Counted from the stretch's first letter, positions 1-8,682 are shown. The stretch: 64,000 nucleotides of DNA from Truepera sp965215315 (GCA_965215315.1 CBDCDB010000008.1:1054001-1118000); one strand, 5' to 3'. A program made the numbers and translations. Notes: a model not told the origin generated them from the sequence alone.

Positions 1-232
1 GCTCACCAAAGCCGAACTCGACCGGTTGGGCGTGTTTGTCAAAGACCTTGAGGGTGGCGTCGTTGATTTTCCTGGTAAACTCGGCGCAGAGGTCGTGTAT
101 CTCTGTTGGGCGCAAGGTGAGGACGCGGTGACGCACTATCACGCGCTTAGTCGAGAGGCCGGAGAACGGCAACCTTTGCCGGAAGCTGCCCCGGCAGAAG
201 CGGGACTTTCGCTACCGGTTGTACGCGCTTAA
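1..232 (+). CDS. DUF2203 family protein, C-terminal part (cut by window edge)
   Basis: The frame is open from base 2 to a TAA at 230-232, so the start lies outside the window. The translated text contains LTKAELDRLGVFVKDLE followed by a stretch reading GGVVDFPG and VVYLCWAQGED, the conserved core of DUF2203 proteins, which are small and of unknown function. The tail after about residue 55 (rich in Glu, Pro and Ala) is not conserved in what I know of the family. The SLH gene follows 60 nt downstream on the same strand with its own ribosome binding site. Family call is fairly secure; function is unknown. Confidence 0.7.
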   Translation, partial: LTKAELDRLGVFVKDLEGGVVDFPGKLGAEVVYLCWAQGEDAVTHYHALSREAGERQPLPEAAPAEAGLSLPVVRA

Positions 233-292
233 TCACGTGCGTCACACTTATAAGACGCTTCGTTAGCGTAATCTTGAGCCGGAGGTGTTGTG

Positions 293-1228
293 ATGAGAAC
301 GAAATTCAGGTCGCAGTTTGTCGCCTTAGCGGTGAGCGCGGTCTTAGGAACGCCAGCGCTAGCCCAAAATGTGCCCTTTTACGATCTGCCCAACACGCAC
401 TGGGCCTACAATTCGGTGCGCCAGCTAACCGACTTAGGTATTTTAACCGGCTACCCGGACGGGCGTTTCGACGGTACCCGCGCGGCGACACGTTACGAGA
501 TTTCGGTGATCGCAGCGCGGCTGCTGGACTACGCAAGCGGCAACATCCCCACGGGTGGCGGCACCGCCGAGGCTCTCTCCAACCGGCTCGGAACTGTTGA
601 AAACGCGCTCCGCAACGCCGCCTCACTCGCTTATACCAAACGGCTCGAGACCCGCATTTCAGCGCTGGAGACCGCGCTTGACTTAGAGGCCGCCGCGCCC
701 GAACAAAGTGATGACGCCGCAGCCCTGAACCCCACCAATCAGGCCGTAACGCCGCCCGGTACCTCGGGCGACCTAGCTAACTCAGGGCAGATCGGCCTCA
801 GGCTCGTCGATATTCAGTTTAGCGCTCGCCCCGAATACCCGTTTTTTATTGGGATTTCGCCGGGGGTTATCTCGACTGCGGGCGATGTTTATTTAAGTGT
901 TCAGGCCGGTTACGACGGATTTATCGGCCCGGTCGGGCCGACCGCGCGGCTGACCTTCAACGGCGGTAGCGGTGAACTGCGTTTTAGCGCTGACGTGACG
1001 ACCAAAGCAGAACTGCTCGTCAATGAGCTTAAAGTTTACGGCGGTCTGGGTTTCGGCGGTACGGTTCGGCCCGGTGGTAGCTCGCTGCTCCTCGAGGCAC
1101 CCTTCGGCGGCGAGTACGCCGTTACGCCGCGCGTCGGAATTTTTGTGCAGCTCATCACCTCCTACGGCTTTGCGCCGCTCAGCAACGTAGACGCGGAACT
1201 CTCGAGCGGGATCAATCTGCGTTTCTAG
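293..1228 (+). CDS. SLH-domain outer-envelope protein (short SlpA/porin-like)
   Basis: GGAGGT at 281-286 sits 6 nt before ATG 293, so this is preferred over the GTG at 290. Residues 1-25 are a signal peptide ending in PALAQ. An SLH domain follows (about 28-80; HWAYNSVRQLTDLGILTGYP and RATRYE-type motif), then a predicted coiled coil (about 90-130; repeated Leu in LETRISALETALDLE), then a Gly-rich, beta-prone region that ends in Phe (INLRF), as in beta-barrel proteins. In Deinococcus and Thermus, SLH proteins of this order tether the outer membrane to pyrophosphorylated or pyruvylated wall polymer. At 311 residues it is far shorter than SlpA. The architecture is seen; the tethering role is inferred. 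Confidence 0.75.
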   Translation: MRTKFRSQFVALAVSAVLGTPALAQNVPFYDLPNTHWAYNSVRQLTDLGILTGYPDGRFDGTRAATRYEISVIAARLLDYASGNIPTGGGTAEALSNRLGTVENALRNAASLAYTKRLETRISALETALDLEAAAPEQSDDAAALNPTNQAVTPPGTSGDLANSGQIGLRLVDIQFSARPEYPFFIGISPGVISTAGDVYLSVQAGYDGFIGPVGPTARLTFNGGSGELRFSADVTTKAELLVNELKVYGGLGFGGTVRPGGSSLLLEAPFGGEYAVTPRVGIFVQLITSYGFAPLSNVDAELSSGINLRF

Positions 1229-1249
1229 CGTCGCAATCAGACCCTAAAG

Positions 1250-1273
1250 CCTCCTCTCAGCAGGAGGTTTTTT
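1250..1273 (+). terminator. Intrinsic terminator after SLH gene
   Basis: CCTCCT (1250-1255) and AGGAGG (1262-1267) form a hairpin with a 6-nt loop, followed by TTTTTT. It lies 21 nt after the SLH stop codon. Confidence 0.75.
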
Positions 1274-1377
1274 CATCTACCTTAGCAGTCTGGTCAGCAA
1301 CACGCTCGGCTTGCAATTTGCCGAGCAGCACCCACTTGAGACAACACTTGTAACCAGTTTTCTTAAAAACGTTCAAG

Positions 1378-2228
1378 CTACCGCCCCGAGCTTTGCGCTC
1401 CCCACTGCCCTGCGACCACGCTGCCCAAGACGAGCAAGATACCGACGCTCTGCCATGCACCAGATGTTTGACCGAGCACCGCGTAACCAAGCAGCGTGGC
1501 AACGACCGGGCTGAGCAAACCCAGAAAAATCACTGAGACACCCAATTTGTCGATACCGCAAAACCAGAGCGCGTAGGCCAAGCCTGTCCCGACGACACCC
1601 AGATAGAGAAAGCCCAGCAGGTTGGGTGTCGTAAGACGCGGCAGTAATCCCTCGAACCCAAGCGAGAGTAGACCCAAAAAAAGTCCGCCCGCCACAAGTT
1701 GCCACGCCGTAAAAAGAAGCACGGGCACCTCAGGTTTTTCCCCAACGTTTGGTCAACACGACCCCTACCGCAAAACTGAGCGCCCCGCCAAAAGCCGCCG
1801 CCACCCCCAACGGGTCGAGCGCCGCGTCCGGGCCAAGTACTAAAAAACCTACGCCGACAACGCCGCCTACACCCGCAAATAGCGTTACAGCACGCGGTTG
1901 CTGACCTAACCAGAGCCACGCCAGACCTGCAGCGAACAGCGGCCCCACTGCGCCGAGCGTCGCGGCAACACCACCGGGCAGACGGTACGCCCCGATGAAC
2001 AAACACGCGCAAAAGAACCCGATACTAAAGAAGCCGAGGATACTTACGCGCCACCACCAACGGCCTTGAGGCAAACGGTGACAGGCCAGCACAAGTGCCA
2101 GACCTATCGGCAGGGCACGAAGCGTACCTGCCAAGAGCGGCCTATCCAGAGGCAAAAACTCAGTTGTCACTAGATTAGGTATTGCCTCAGACAAGAGGCG
2201 TCAACGCAGTTTGCAAAAAAATAGTCAT
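1378..2228 (-). pseudogene. EamA/RhaT-type drug-metabolite transporter, decayed
   Basis: Translation in pieces gives one ten-helix EamA permease. The N-terminus from ATG 2228 reads MTIFLQTALTPLV, then TGA (2189-2187) where the family has Trp, then GNT, then an extra A shifts frame before LVTTEFLPLDRPLLAGTLRA. The middle segment (to 1730) ends at KRWGKT-stop; reading GGGAAAAACC with one A fewer gives KPEVPVLLFTAWQLVAGG in the second frame, which runs to 1378. So there are three lesions: one nonsense and two +1 frameshifts. It diverges from an intact marR gene, a common pairing in which the MarR protein represses the exporter. The exporter is very likely inactive unless recoding occurs. Confidence 0.8.
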
Positions 2229-2240
2229 AATCATCTCTAC

Positions 2241-2290
2241 ATCAAGATATTTTATATAAAGGTTAATGTCAAGAATCTCGATATTGAGGT
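2241..2290. promoter_or_regulatory. Candidate MarR operator between EamA remnant and marR
   Basis: The 72-bp divergent spacer is AT-rich and holds the near-perfect inverted repeat CTCGATATTGAG (2277-2288; one mismatched base pair) and a related half site ATCAAGATATTTT at 2241. GAGGT at 2286-2290 could be the marR ribosome binding site. MarR regulators usually bind such palindromes in the divergent spacer; the assignment here is inference. Confidence 0.4.
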
Positions 2291-2300
2291 AAAATAGCGT

Positions 2301-2792
2301 ATGGCAAACGATGGTGTCGCAGCAATTCTCGAGCAGTGGCGGCGGGAGCGTCCCGATTTGGACCCTACAGCGATGGGGATTTTGGGGCGACTGGCGCGTC
2401 TGGCAAAACTTACGGAGAGGCGGCTCGAGACCAACTTCAAACGCTACGACCTGCAAGGAAGCACCTTCGACCTGCTCGCGACGCTGCGGCGTCACGGCGA
2501 ACCTTTTACCCTCAACCCGACCCAACTGCAACAGGAGATGATGCTCTCTTCGGGCGCGACGACGCACCGGATAGATTTGCTCGAACGACGCGGTTTGGTC
2601 GAACGCCGACCCGACCCGAACGACCGGCGCGGCACCCTAATCAAGCTGACGCCAGCGGGCAAAACGCTCGTCGACGAGGTCGTCGTGAGCCATCTAGAGA
2701 CTGAAAACGAGCTTTTAGCCGGACTCACGGACAAAGAAAAACGTGAGCTGGCCGAACTTTTGGGCGGCTGGGCCGAAAGGCTCGCGCTTTGA
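2301..2792 (+). CDS. MarR-family transcriptional regulator
   Basis: A 163-residue winged-helix protein. It has an N-terminal dimerisation helix (about 10-40), helices preceding the recognition helix (TFDLLATLRRHGE), the recognition helix (SSGATTHRIDLLERRGLVERR) and the wing DPNDRRGTLIKLT with the conserved D-x-R motif, then C-terminal dimerisation helices. It is the divergent neighbour of a transporter that has decayed, so this regulator may now be an orphan that acts only on its own promoter or elsewhere. The start is supported by GAGGT 11 nt upstream. The ligand cannot be predicted. Confidence 0.85.
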   Translation: MANDGVAAILEQWRRERPDLDPTAMGILGRLARLAKLTERRLETNFKRYDLQGSTFDLLATLRRHGEPFTLNPTQLQQEMMLSSGATTHRIDLLERRGLVERRPDPNDRRGTLIKLTPAGKTLVDEVVVSHLETENELLAGLTDKEKRELAELLGGWAERLAL

Positions 2793-2836
2793 CAGACTCA
2801 GGTTGTGCGGGGTTCTCCGAATTCTGTTTGTGAACG

Positions 2837-3529
2837 CTACTCAGCTAAAATCAGCTTGGGCATAAAAGCCAGCGCATCCGCCGCGACCAAGTGCGCCGGC
2901 GTCTCGCCGATACGCGCCACCGCGCGGCGCTCGCCGTGAAGATGCCCGAACACCACCACGTCGGCCCCGGCACCCGCCAACAGCTCGGTAAAACCGGAGG
3001 GCTCGAGCTTCAGGTTCGTAGGCGGATAGTGCAGCATTACGACAAACCGGTCGCCGGGGCGTCTGAGTTTTTGGGCGGCGGTGAGGGACAGCTCGAGCCG
3101 CCCGAGTTCGCGCCCGTAAATCTTTTCGTCTTCGGGGCTAAAGTCACTGCCTCCCGGCGTCACCCAGCCGCGCGTTCCGGCAACAACCACCCCGCCCAAC
3201 CGCAGCGCGTCGTTTTGCACGGCGAACATGCCCGTCGGCAGCGCGGCGCGGAGCTTTGAAACCGACGACCACCAGTAGTCGTGGTTGCCGCGCAAAAGTA
3301 CCTTTTGCCCCGGCAGCGCGGCAATGTCGTGCAGGTCGAGGAGGGCGTCCTCCAGGGTCATCGCCCACGACACGTCGCCGGGAACGAGCACGAGGTCGCC
3401 CTCGGAAACCGTTTCGCGCCAACCCTCAAAAAAGCTTTCCGGATGGCCCGTCCAGCCGTCGCCAAAAATCGTCATGGGTTTAGGGTCGGCGCGTGAGAGG
3501 TGAGGGTCGGCAATGGCGAAAACGCGCAT
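2837..3529 (-). CDS. Calcineurin-like metallophosphoesterase
   Basis: All metallophosphoesterase blocks are visible in 230 residues: D8-x-H10 (IADPHL), GDVSWA at about 52, GNHDYWW at about 80, a histidine in MLHYPP at about 167 and GHLHGE at about 197. These residues bind a two-metal centre. The substrate is unknown; related Deinococcota and Firmicutes proteins are annotated only as phosphohydrolases. TAGACT 9 nt upstream of the ATG suggests a leaderless transcript. It lies 27 nt after folK on the same strand but has its own promoter-like box. Confidence 0.85.
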   Translation of the reverse strand: MRVFAIADPHLSRADPKPMTIFGDGWTGHPESFFEGWRETVSEGDLVLVPGDVSWAMTLEDALLDLHDIAALPGQKVLLRGNHDYWWSSVSKLRAALPTGMFAVQNDALRLGGVVVAGTRGWVTPGGSDFSPEDEKIYGRELGRLELSLTAAQKLRRPGDRFVVMLHYPPTNLKLEPSGFTELLAGAGADVVVFGHLHGERRAVARIGETPAHLVAADALAFMPKLILAE

Positions 3530-3556
3530 GAAAGCGCAGTCTACCGCGTTATTCGC

Positions 3557-4066
3557 CTATGTTTCACCCCAGCTGAACGCGGTGCGGGTCACACCTGAAG
3601 TGCCTAACCGGTTCAGCACGGTAGCGGCAACTTCTCCGGTCACAGGATGACGCCAGTTCGGAGCAACGTCGCGGAGCGGCGCGAGGACAAACGCCCGCGC
3701 TAGCAGCCTCGGATGCGGCAGCGTCAGCTCAGGCGTCTCCAGCACCCGGTCGCCCCACGCGAGCAGGTCGAGGTCGAGGGTACGGGCGGCCCAACGGACG
3801 TTTCTGACGCGGCCCTGATTAGCCTCGAGCCTCAAAAGTTCATGAAGCAGACTTTGCGAGTCCTTTAGGGTGGGTTTAAGCACGACGACGGCGTTGAGGT
3901 ACTCTCCCTGCCCCGGTGGGCCGTCGACGGGCGCGGTTTGGTAGAGGCTCGAGGCTTCCGTAACCTCTCCCAACCTAGTTAAACTGCGCCGCGCTTGCCG
4001 GAGGTGCTCGAGCGGATTGCCTAAGTTGCTACCGAGAGCGACGTAGGCAGCGTCGGGGTCGTTCAT
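3557..4066 (-). CDS. folK: 6-hydroxymethyl-7,8-dihydropterin pyrophosphokinase (HPPK)
   Basis: Transfers pyrophosphate from ATP to 6-hydroxymethyl-dihydropterin in folate synthesis. Length (169) is typical. Visible motifs are YVALGSNLGNP at the N-terminus, the substrate-binding YQTAPVDGPPGQGEYLNAV stretch, and RTLDLDLLAWG with the Mg2+-binding aspartates, then LPHPRL. The ATG overlaps the TGA of the upstream GNAT gene (ATGA), so it is the last gene of folP-folB-GNAT-folK and probably translationally coupled. Confidence 0.95.
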   Translation of the reverse strand: MNDPDAAYVALGSNLGNPLEHLRQARRSLTRLGEVTEASSLYQTAPVDGPPGQGEYLNAVVVLKPTLKDSQSLLHELLRLEANQGRVRNVRWAARTLDLDLLAWGDRVLETPELTLPHPRLLARAFVLAPLRDVAPNWRHPVTGEVAATVLNRLGTSGVTRTAFSWGET

Positions 4067-4491
4067 CTAAGCTTGAGAGTGTGCGTCGCACAGGGTTCGG
4101 TAACGGCGGTAAAGCCCAGTGCCCCGTAAAACCGTGCGGCTTTGGGTGTCATCGTTCGCAAACGTAAAACGCGGTAGTGTCGCGCGGCTTCCTGAAGGAT
4201 TGCTGCCACCAACGTTTGCCCAATACTTTGACGACGATATTGGGGCAACACGTAAAGATGCCGTAGTCGCCCGGTATCCGGCCCGGCGTCAGGGTATGGG
4301 TCGGGCGTCAAGCCGCCAATACCGATGAGTTCAGTGAGGAGGAAACTGCCGTAGAGGGCAGCGCCCGGTTTAGCGAAATCGCCTTTGATGAGCTCGAGCT
4401 GTAAACGCCGCGTGGAGCCAAACCCTTCTGCCTCACCTATCTCGGCAAGTGAACCGAGTTGTATGTCTTGAGCGAGCCTAGTCACGTTCAC
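4063..4491 (-). CDS. GNAT-family N-acetyltransferase inside the folate operon
   Basis: The C-terminal two thirds carry the GNAT fold: GSFLLTELIGIGGL (beta-4), LRHLYVLPQYRRQSIGQTL (the acetyl-CoA pyrophosphate loop, Q-x-x-R-x-x-x-x-G) and RLRTMTPKAARFYGALGF (the final helix-strand). A longer open frame reaches 4575, but that part lies in folB and has no GNAT character; GTG 4491 or 4485 overlaps the end of folB by about 10 nt and fits an operon. The stop overlaps the folK ATG. The substrate is unknown, and a role in folate metabolism is only suggested by position. Confidence 0.8.
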   Translation of the reverse strand: MNVTRLAQDIQLGSLAEIGEAEGFGSTRRLQLELIKGDFAKPGAALYGSFLLTELIGIGGLTPDPYPDAGPDTGRLRHLYVLPQYRRQSIGQTLVAAILQEAARHYRVLRLRTMTPKAARFYGALGFTAVTEPCATHTLKLR

Positions 4492-4855
4492 GCCGCACCT
4501 CGGCGTAGACGTCGCGGACGATGCCCGGTAGCGGTGCGTGGGGTTTGTGGACGCGTACTGTGACCCGCTGCACAAGCGGTTGCGCCGCTAGGAGTATCTC
4601 GGCGAGTTTATGGGCCAGCGCCTCGATCAGGTAAAACCGCGTTTCTGTAACCTGTGCCCGAACGAGGTCGTAGACGACGCTGTAATCCACCGTGGCAGCG
4701 AGGTCGTCGCGGCCTGACAAGGGTAAAAACAGCTCGACGTCTACGACAAAGCGTGCGCCGAACTGCGATTCAGTCTCATAAACACCGTGCCGCGCGTGAA
4801 ATTCGAGCCCCTCCAAGATAATTTTGTCAAGCTTTACGGGTTTGTCAGAACTCAC
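4478..4855 (-). CDS. folB: Dihydroneopterin aldolase
   Basis: A 125-residue protein with the DHNA aldolase pattern: GLEFHARHGVYETE (the conserved Glu is used in catalysis), FVVDVELFLPL, LAATVDYSVVYDLV, and IEALAHKLAEILL, where the last-mentioned region carries the conserved Glu-Ala. It converts dihydroneopterin to 6-hydroxymethyl-dihydropterin, the substrate of the FolK encoded two genes downstream. It overlaps folP by 11 nt and the GNAT gene by about 14 nt. Confidence 0.93.
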   Translation of the reverse strand: MSSDKPVKLDKIILEGLEFHARHGVYETESQFGARFVVDVELFLPLSGRDDLAATVDYSVVYDLVRAQVTETRFYLIEALAHKLAEILLAAQPLVQRVTVRVHKPHAPLPGIVRDVYAEVRRERD

Positions 4856-5735
4856 GGAGCGCCTCCCAAACCCGCAGCGCCTGCTTGTGCGCCCGTACGT
4901 CGTGTACCCGCACCATGCTTACCCCCGCTTGAGCGCCCCAGAGATGCAGTGCCACGCTGCCGGGGTCGCGTTCCGCCGCTGAAACTTTTACGGCGCTCTC
5001 CCTTGCTAGCGCCTGAATCAAACCTTTACGCGACGCGCCGAGCAACACCGGATAGCCGAGCGCGGCGAGGTCGGGTAAACCCCGGAGCAACTCGAGGTTG
5101 TGCTTCAGTGTCTTCCCGAAACCGATGCCGGGATCGAGCATCACCGAAGGAACGCCCGCTGCAAGCGCACGCTCTGCAGTCGTTTGCAGGTAGGTTTTGA
5201 CCTCGAGCCCCACATCGTCATAGTACGGGTTCTGCTGCATGGTTCCGGGTGTCCCCTGCATGTGCATAACTACAACAGGTGCGCCCGCCGCCGCGCAGAC
5301 CTTCATCATCTCCGGTTCTCGGAGCCCCGATACATCGTTGATGAGGTGCGCCCCGGCCCTGAGTGATTCAGCGGCGACTTCGGGTTTGTAGGTGTCTATG
5401 CTCAGCAAGACGTCTGCACCACGCAGCGCACGTAAGACGGGTAGAACGCGCCCTAGTTCAACCTCAGCGCTGACCGGCTCCGCACCGGGCCGGGTCGATT
5501 CACCGCCGAGATCGAGAACGTGTGCACCGTCCTCGATAAGCCTATGGGCTTGTGCCAAAGCAGCGTCTAACTGAACGAACGCTCCCCCGTCGGAAAAGCT
5601 GTCCGGCGTCAGGTTGAGGATACCCATCAGCGCCGTTCCAGACCAGTTCCAAACAAAACCAGCCGCAGTTTGGACGCCATTCGGGACAGGGTAATCAAAG
5701 GTGAGGCTCGAGGTTTGTTTCGCCGCCGTAAACAC
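4845..5735 (-). CDS. folP: Dihydropteroate synthase
   Basis: A TIM-barrel enzyme joining dihydropterin pyrophosphate and p-aminobenzoate. Family signatures are present: MGILNLTPDSFSDGG, DLGGESTRPGA, SIDTYKPEVA, INDVSGL, VVVMHMQGTPGTMQ, DPGIGFGKTLKHN, GASRKG and the C-terminal RVHDV. The 296-residue length includes about 30 extra N-terminal residues. The start GTG 5735 is supported by TAGCAT (5748-5743) 7 nt upstream, a leaderless-type promoter. First gene of the folP-folB-GNAT-folK operon. Confidence 0.95.
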   Translation of the reverse strand: MFTAAKQTSSLTFDYPVPNGVQTAAGFVWNWSGTALMGILNLTPDSFSDGGAFVQLDAALAQAHRLIEDGAHVLDLGGESTRPGAEPVSAEVELGRVLPVLRALRGADVLLSIDTYKPEVAAESLRAGAHLINDVSGLREPEMMKVCAAAGAPVVVMHMQGTPGTMQQNPYYDDVGLEVKTYLQTTAERALAAGVPSVMLDPGIGFGKTLKHNLELLRGLPDLAALGYPVLLGASRKGLIQALARESAVKVSAAERDPGSVALHLWGAQAGVSMVRVHDVRAHKQALRVWEALREF

Positions 5736-5780
5736 GGTTCTTATGCTACTTCATCACTCTTCAGACAATATTAAGTGCTT

Positions 5781-5859
5781 ACAGCAGGTATCCTCTGGTC
5801 GGCAACGCTCTAGGTAAGATTTTTCCAGTCTAGCACGCACGTTCTGGGATGATACTGGT
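5781..5859 (+). repeat. Intergenic repeat, copy A
   Basis: This stretch shares AGCAGGTATCNTCTGGTC, a GCAACGCTCT block and TCTAGCACGCACGTTCTG with copies at 14783-14862 and 17979-18050. It sits between folC and folP. Longest shared blocks are 12-18 nt, with gaps between them. It looks like a small non-coding dispersed element. Confidence 0.6.
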
Positions 5860-5941
5860 GTCAATCTCTTAGGCAAAGGCTATCAGCTTCACAACACTCC
5901 TGCTCGTGAATTTTTTAGTTCTTTTAGCTTGTGTAGGTCAC

Positions 5942-7243
5942 TTACTGAAACCGCGTCCACGGCTCGGTTTCTGTCGCCAGTAGAAGCGGTCGCACCTCTC
6001 CAATGAGGTAGAGGCTACCTGCAACCGCAACTATAGTATCCGGCGGGGTGAGTTCAAGAGCTTGCAAGAGCGCCTCTTGCGGTGTGTCGGCAGTGTAGAT
6101 AGGTTTTCCGTAAGGTTGCCACAACTCAGCCAGCATTTCGGGTACGGCAGCTCGGGGGCTTAAAACCGCCCTGGTCACGATGATTTGCGACGTAGCGGGC
6201 GCGAGAGCTTCAACGAGTCCCGAAAGGTCTTTATCGGCGGCAGCGCCAAACATGAGGGTAACGGGTGCTGCGTCCAGACGCCGTATAGTGTCAGCGAGCG
6301 CGGCGGCAGCTTGCGGGTTGTGGGCACCGTCGAGCAAGAAGGTGCGGTTTTCGTGAGGGAGGGGCTCGAGCCTCCCCGCCCAACGCGTCTGCGCGGTACC
6401 CTTCCGAATCGCCTTGTCGGAAACACCTAACTGCTGCGCGGCAGCTACCGCCAGCGCGACATTGCGGGCCTGATGAAGCCCCAACAGCGGCGTCGTGACC
6501 TGAGCGGTGCCGAGCGGGCTGGCGACCTCGCACTGCACGCCCGACCAACCTAAGTCGGTCACTGTAAACAAGATGTTTTGGCCTAGCACCCAGAGCGGCG
6601 CACCCAGCTCACGCGCCTGACACCGTAAAACATCCAGCGCTTCGTCCACCGCGCCCGTCAGCGTCGGAACACCAGAGCGCATGATGCCTGCTTTTTCGGC
6701 GGCGATTTTGCCCAAGGTATCGCCCAAAATCTCGGTGTGGTCGAGGGCGACGCCGGTGATGATGCTCAAGCGTGGTGAGAGGGCGTTCGTCGCGTCGAAA
6801 CGACCGCCGAGACCGACCTCCAGCACTGCAATTTCCACTTCACACCGGGCGAACAAAACACAGCCGAGCGCCGTGACGATTTCAAAAAAAGTCGCTTCTA
6901 GAGCCTCCGCGTGGGGACGGACGGCCTCCAACCCTGTGAGCAGTTCAACCTCAGAAACCTGCACGCCGTCAACCTGAAACCGCTCACCGAAATGCGTCAG
7001 ATGCGGACTGGTAAAGAGTCCTGTGCGGCGTCCATCAGCCCGTAAAGTTGCAGCAAGGGTCGCGGCGCAGCTGCCTTTGCCGTTCGTACCGCCTATGAGA
7101 ACGACTTCAAAGGTTCTTTCGGGATGCCCTAAGCGTTCCAAAAGCGCCCGAACCCGTTCTAAGCCGAGCTTGACGCCGAAGCGCTGCTTAGCAAAAAGCC
7201 ACGCCAGCTGCCCATGCAGCGCCGCCGAGTCAGAAACGGGCAT
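5942..7243 (-). CDS. folC: Dihydrofolate synthase / folylpolyglutamate synthase
   Basis: A 433-residue Mur-ligase-fold enzyme. P-loop GTNGKGSCAAT (about 52), TSPHLTHFGERF (about 78), EVGLGGRFDATNAL, GVALDHTEILGDTL, AEKAGIMR (the lysine carbamylation region) and DGAHNPQAAAAL are all conserved. It adds glutamate to dihydropteroate and folates, completing the pathway served by the folP operon further along this strand. The first codons overlap the end of the HD gene by 14 nt. Confidence 0.94.
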   Translation of the reverse strand: MPVSDSAALHGQLAWLFAKQRFGVKLGLERVRALLERLGHPERTFEVVLIGGTNGKGSCAATLAATLRADGRRTGLFTSPHLTHFGERFQVDGVQVSEVELLTGLEAVRPHAEALEATFFEIVTALGCVLFARCEVEIAVLEVGLGGRFDATNALSPRLSIITGVALDHTEILGDTLGKIAAEKAGIMRSGVPTLTGAVDEALDVLRCQARELGAPLWVLGQNILFTVTDLGWSGVQCEVASPLGTAQVTTPLLGLHQARNVALAVAAAQQLGVSDKAIRKGTAQTRWAGRLEPLPHENRTFLLDGAHNPQAAAALADTIRRLDAAPVTLMFGAAADKDLSGLVEALAPATSQIIVTRAVLSPRAAVPEMLAELWQPYGKPIYTADTPQEALLQALELTPPDTIVAVAGSLYLIGEVRPLLLATETEPWTRFQ

Positions 7244-7727
7244 CGATCTCTTTCAAACAGGCAGCCTCGATGTCGGTGCCGGGTCGGTGATGGCGGGCGA
7301 CGAGTTCGGCGACGCGGGCGTCGCCGCCAGCTTTCAAGATAGCCTCGGCCCCATAACGGTCGTGATGCCGCCGCAGCTGCCACGCCCCCCGTAAACCCGG
7401 CAGGCGCGGCGTCGCAGGCACCGCACGCGGCGTATAGAGCGCCACCAGAATGCGCTGCCACGGCCGGTACACGTAACCGGCCTTGCCGACGTCGTGCAGG
7501 AGGGCGGCGCGGCAGAGCGCGTCGGAGGCGTCCGGATAGAGCGTCACCAGCCGCTGCGCCACCGCGCAGGCGTGAACACGGTCGCGCACATCCATCTTTT
7601 TGTAGAGCTTGTATTCGGCGTCGGGCAGCGTCCGCCGCGCAAACGTGTCGTCGGGCCGTGCCAGCCCCGGCGCGAGCGCGAGCAGCGTCCGCCACGCCGT
7701 ATTGCCCCACCATTCGCCGCGCTTCAT
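7230..7727 (-). CDS. HD-domain phosphohydrolase-like protein
   Basis: The metal-binding HD residues are visible: H52 in RDRVHACAVAQRL, HD in ALLHDVGKAGYVYRPW (about 82), HH in LRRHHDRYGAEA and RHH near the C-terminus, about 165 residues in total. TAAACT (7740-7735) lies 7 nt before ATG 7727, which favours this start over ATG 7733 and implies a leaderless message. Co-transcribed with folC. Substrate unknown; similar stand-alone HD proteins occur across Deinococcota. Confidence 0.8.
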   Translation of the reverse strand: MKRGEWWGNTAWRTLLALAPGLARPDDTFARRTLPDAEYKLYKKMDVRDRVHACAVAQRLVTLYPDASDALCRAALLHDVGKAGYVYRPWQRILVALYTPRAVPATPRLPGLRGAWQLRRHHDRYGAEAILKAGGDARVAELVARHHRPGTDIEAACLKEIDARF

Positions 7728-7971
7728 CTTCATAAGTTTACGTCAAGCTCGGGGTCGGTAACATGCCCTTTGAAACGCTCAACTGGCAATTCAGCTTCGG
7801 CTTTTTTACGTCAGTGCTCATCCGGATTATGCTGTACCGGGTTCTACCAAGATTAGGCAACGTAGACTCTCCTGTACCGGACTCGAGCAGTACGTTGCAG
7901 AAAAAACGTCGAGAGAAGTTTATGCTGTGTGTCCTAGCGCCAAAAACGCTTCTCAACCATCAGTAGCTAAC

Positions 7972-8682
7972 CTAGCCAGGGTCTTCAGGTACCGCTTCGG
8001 GTTCCGGCGGCGCACTTTCAGGCAAGAGGTTGCTCGAGAGTAAAAAGAGGCCGCTATCGGTTTTAATCTCGCCAATGCCGGGAGCGAACCAGAGTTCTTG
8101 CCGCAACACCTCCTGCTGCTCCCCGGCCGGATTATAAGAACGGCTTTCAAACGACACGACGAACACGTCAAACGTTCCGGCAGGCGTTGTGACGGTGCGC
8201 CGGTCAACGATTTCGTAGCGGTACTCGAGCCTCACTTTTTCGCTGCGGTTCGCGTCGGTAAAGTCAACGGTCGCCACCGCCTCGCTGCCCCAGCTCGAGC
8301 CGACCCGGAGGGTGCGTTCGCGGGGCCACTCCTGAACCGCCGGGGTGATGGTCGTCACGTAGCCGGGGCCGGTTTCGCGTGGGATAAACACCCCGGTCTC
8401 GCGGTAATCGCGGTAGGTGCGCGTTTCAAAACCGCGCCCGGTTGTGCGCCACGCCGTCAGCGTCCGCCCGTCGATCAGCGTCGGACCTTCAACTCGCTGC
8501 ACGAGTCTGGGCGCGTCTCCGGTTTCCCCCTCAGGCAGATAAGACCACACTGCGCCCGTCGGATGCGGATAGTAGGTTGGGGCTTCGGTAAGCTGCGACA
8601 CGCTGACGCGCTCTGCCGGAGCAGGCGCACACGCAGCTAGAGCAAGCGACGCGGCAAGGGCGTAAAGGGCGGGTTTAAGCAT
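7972..8682 (-). CDS. Secreted lipoprotein, function unknown
   Basis: Signal peptide with lipobox LAAC (Cys18) gives a membrane-anchored lipoprotein. The 236-residue body has a series of strands, including TTPAGTFDVFVVSFESRSY and LWFAPGIGEIKTDSG, a pattern seen in DUF3108-like beta-sandwich lipoproteins; this resemblance is weak. The C-terminus is Pro/Glu rich. TAGACT 5 nt before the ATG indicates leaderless transcription. No operon partner. Confidence 0.75.
   Translation of the reverse strand: MLKPALYALAASLALAACAPAPAERVSVSQLTEAPTYYPHPTGAVWSYLPEGETGDAPRLVQRVEGPTLIDGRTLTAWRTTGRGFETRTYRDYRETGVFIPRETGPGYVTTITPAVQEWPRERTLRVGSSWGSEAVATVDFTDANRSEKVRLEYRYEIVDRRTVTTPAGTFDVFVVSFESRSYNPAGEQQEVLRQELWFAPGIGEIKTDSGLFLLSSNLLPESAPPEPEAVPEDPG

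Noticed and set aside
4486..4575. Longer start for the GNAT gene
   Set aside because: The extra residues lie within folB in another frame and show no GNAT character; operon overlap supports 4491 or 4485.
7763..7966. 67-residue plus-strand frame between two minus-strand genes
   Set aside because: No ribosome binding site or promoter box, no domain, and atypical composition.
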